The notes beneath the pieces are model-generated. The model worked only from the letters and a program-made list of their open reading frames with translations, was not told where the DNA came from and did not search any database. 64,000 nucleotides of DNA from Bradyrhizobium paxllaeri (lineage in GTDB: Bacteria; Pseudomonadota; Alphaproteobacteria; Rhizobiales; Xanthobacteraceae): positions 868,001 to 932,000 of the forward strand of contig NZ_CP042968.1 of assembly GCF_001693515.2 (NCBI RefSeq), given 5' to 3'. The first letter of the stretch is position 1; each line of letters starts with the position of its first letter. Shown piece after piece: positions 62,103 to 64,000 of this stretch. The position numbers and the translations under genes were made by a program.

Positions 62103-62411
62103 ATGCCGCTTTCAATTTCGATGATCGCTTTAAGTTCTCAGCTCGTCGTTGCGGTAGCCGACCGGGTGCCGACGTTCGATATCAACCGAAGCTGTAAACT
62201 CGACGCCGCGGCCGCGACTGGCATGACCCTTGATCAGTCGATGAAGAGCTGCGTGGACGATGAGAACAAGGCACGGCAGCAGCTCACGAGCCAATGGTCC
62301 AGTTTTCCCGCCGCTGGCAAGGCGAACTGCATCCCCCAGGAGAGCATTGGAGGTACGCCAAGTTACGTCAGCTTGCTGACGTGCCTGCAGATGGGGACGT
62401 GGACTCGGTAG
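62103..62411 (+). CDS. Small secreted protein with paired cysteines
   Basis: A 102-residue protein from ATG 62103 with GCAGGAGG upstream (MPLSISMIALSSQLVVAVA as signal peptide); 12 more residues are possible. The mature part has a repeated-cysteine pattern: INRSCKLDAAAATG, MKSCVDDENKARQQL, KANCIPQE and SLLTCLQMG. The final GGTPSYVSLLTCLQM block is one I associate with a Bradyrhizobium-type family of unknown function. A FixK-type box upstream may control it. Confidence 0.8.
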   Translation: MPLSISMIALSSQLVVAVADRVPTFDINRSCKLDAAAATGMTLDQSMKSCVDDENKARQQLTSQWSSFPAAGKANCIPQESIGGTPSYVSLLTCLQMGTWTR

Positions 62412-62470
62412 TTGCGGCGGTCAGGGAAGCCGTCCAGGAAGACGCGCAATGACGCCTGCCCGAGAAGAAC

Positions 62471-64000
62471 TCAATCGCATGCCGGATTTTTGGCGTCCCG
62501 GATCGTGAGGAAGGTGATCGTGGCCGGCGCAAGCTCAATCGTATCGGGTGGCGCTGTCACCGCGGCAAGCTGCGGAAGGCCGTCATCCGGGCCAAGCTCC
62601 AGGACCGTTCCATTCAGCTTCACGGCTTCGCTTTGCAGATCGTCCGCCGACAGCGTGTAACGCTCGCTGGCCACAGATAATCGCAGCGCTGCGGCATTCG
62701 TCCTGTCCGTATTGATGGCAAGCAATGTGACGGCCCCACGCACGCCGCGCCGGCAATGCGCGTAGAAATGCATCCCCTTGTGCGCGCCGGCGTCGAGAAC
62801 GGTCGTTCCCATCAAGACGCGCCACAGCAGCGCCGCCCAATAGTTCGGCCGCGGGCGGAATGTCGTCTCGTCCAGCAGGCCGTAATCGCTCGCAGCCAGC
62901 GTGTTGTGCGCGACCACCTGGACGCCGGCCCGGGCAAGCCGGCCAAGCTGATCGAGATATCGGAACGTATCGAGGAAAGTGGAAGCCCAGGGATTGCCGC
63001 CACAGGCTGCCTCGGCGGTCTCGGTCAGCCACATCGGCCTGCCAGGCGCAAACTCGTCCCGGAGCGACTGGTAGAACGCGCGCGTCCGGTCGGTGCTCTC
63101 AAGCCAGTCTTTCGAAAGCGCGGCCTCCGGTGTGGTCTGACCCGGAATGCCGGAGCATCGTTGCGAGAGCGCGCCATAGTGGTGATAGGAAAAAGCCTCG
63201 ATGCCGGGGCCGGATGCCGTAAGCAAGTCGCGTGCGTTGATGAAGCCGGGGTTGGATGGCGACTCTGCTGTCTCGCCGATCGAACCGGGGCCGAGAACGA
63301 TCACATCCGGTTCGCTAGCCTTGATGAACGCAACAAAGACCTTGAAGTCCCGCCCGTAAGCTGCCGCATCGTAACCCTTGGGGGCACCGCCCATCGCGGC
63401 GAGTGTCGGCTCATTCATGAACTCGGCGGCGGCAATTCTGCCGCCGGCGGCTCTGGTATAGGCGAAGAGGCGACGCGCCTGGTCGCTCTGCCACAGACCC
63501 GCCGCGTCGCGGACGCCGGGGCTTGTCGCCATCGAGGTCACGATCTCGGCGCCAACAGCGCGGGCAAAGTCGATGACACCCTTCCAGCGCTCGCGGCTCA
63601 GCACCGCGCGGAAACCGTCGGGCGGCGTCGAGGGCTCATCATTCTCGGCAAAGTAGGTGGTGTTGGCCCAGGTGCCGCTGACGCGTACGTAAGCCGGCGC
63701 CAGCGCCGCAGCCAATATGCGCAGTCGCGGATTTGATAGGTCGATCGGTTGGCGATATTCGTAGAGGTCGGGATTGCCGCCCGTTGGCATGTTGCCGGCG
63801 TTCACCGCGTCGCGCGCTGCCGCCGAGGCGGTTGCCTTGTAAGGCTTCCAGAAGCGTCCCCCGGTCACCTCGACCATTTCAACGTTATACGATTGAAAGC
63901 GCGCGTCGACGGTGCCGAGGCGGGGCAACCGTGAAGGATCGACGGAAAGCGTTGGCGCCTGGGCGGCCAGCTTCGGGATTGCCGCCAGCGCGGCGATCGC
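62471..64000 (-). CDS. Heparanase-like GH79 glycoside hydrolase (5' end outside window)
   Basis: The frame is open from 62471 to the right edge; the first residues in the window (AIAALAAIPKLAAQA) look like the end of a signal peptide, so little is missing. The GH79 pattern is visible: RLGTVDARFQSYNVEMVEVTGG near the start, the acid/base Glu in EFMNEPTLAAMGG, the nucleophile candidate in PMWLTETAEAACGG and a C-terminal beta-sandwich. Such enzymes cleave beta-glucuronides or similar linkages in glycans. It is exported. Its regulation is not visible. Confidence 0.85.
   Translation of the reverse strand, partial: AIAALAAIPKLAAQAPTLSVDPSRLPRLGTVDARFQSYNVEMVEVTGGRFWKPYKATASAAARDAVNAGNMPTGGNPDLYEYRQPIDLSNPRLRILAAALAPAYVRVSGTWANTTYFAENDEPSTPPDGFRAVLSRERWKGVIDFARAVGAEIVTSMATSPGVRDAAGLWQSDQARRLFAYTRAAGGRIAAAEFMNEPTLAAMGGAPKGYDAAAYGRDFKVFVAFIKASEPDVIVLGPGSIGETAESPSNPGFINARDLLTASGPGIEAFSYHHYGALSQRCSGIPGQTTPEAALSKDWLESTDRTRAFYQSLRDEFAPGRPMWLTETAEAACGGNPWASTFLDTFRYLDQLGRLARAGVQVVAHNTLAASDYGLLDETTFRPRPNYWAALLWRVLMGTTVLDAGAHKGMHFYAHCRRGVRGAVTLLAINTDRTNAAALRLSVASERYTLSADDLQSEAVKLNGTVLELGPDDGLPQLAAVTAPPDTIELAPATITFLTIRDAKNPACD

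Overview
The window reads as a chromosomal segment of a Bradyrhizobium-like alphaproteobacterium (Rhizobiales). The reasons are high GC content, many GTG/TTG starts, two phasin genes, a long PdhS/PleC-type histidine kinase, FixK/FNR-type TTGA-N6-TCAA boxes, a dps gene behind an EcfG-type promoter, a tRNA-His without G-1, and a dozen dispersed palindromic repeats of kinds I associate with Bradyrhizobium and Rhodopseudomonas. I could not run a search, so the genus is an inference.

Layout. 1-2.6 kb: a tripartite tricarboxylate transporter (tctCBA), cut at the left edge. 3-8.1 kb: a glutathione transferase, a large PAS histidine kinase and two phasins. 8.3-11.5 kb: tRNA-His and a small secreted-protein gene cleanly split by an IS66-family element with an 8-bp target duplication. 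11.5-18.2 kb: an orphan ParA, two tiny membrane proteins, a DapA-like aldolase behind an attenuator-like leader region, a LysR regulator, trxB, an Lrp-type regulator and a DoxX protein. 18.5-24.6 kb: greA, carB, an odd tRNA-Cys-like gene, a methyltransferase and dps. 24.8-30.4 kb: an outer-membrane protein, an arylsulfatase and a DUF1254/DUF1214 protein. 31-38.7 kb: a cupin protein, a thioesterase, carA, a YqeY protein, folE, a Rieske/FAD reductase and an acyl-CoA synthetase. 38.7-45.8 kb: a MarR/SnoaL/membrane-protein cassette, a DUF2189 protein behind a FixK-like box, a hybrid kinase, a Fic module and an ArsR/SRPBCC cassette. 45.8-54 kb: an LVIVD-type propeller protein, an IS4-family element inserted in a palindromic repeat, a LysE exporter, and amidohydrolase, transglutaminase, cyclotransferase and chlorite-dismutase-like genes. 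54-58.6 kb: dnaG-rpoD. 58.7-64 kb: a DCC protein with an MFS exporter, a DUF817 membrane protein and a GH79-like glycosidase cut at the right edge.

Most genes are housekeeping or stand-alone metabolic functions. The parts that work together are the transporter operon, the paired phasins, trxB-lysR, the arylsulfatase cluster, marR-SnoaL-membrane protein, the Fic pair, arsR with two SRPBCC genes, and dnaG-rpoD. I found no CRISPR array, prophage or recognisable defence island. The least explained signals are the tRNA-Cys-like gene, the terminator-rich leader region before the DapA-like gene, the pair of 44-46 residue membrane proteins, the degenerate ATP lid of the large kinase, and the loss of zinc ligands in DnaG.
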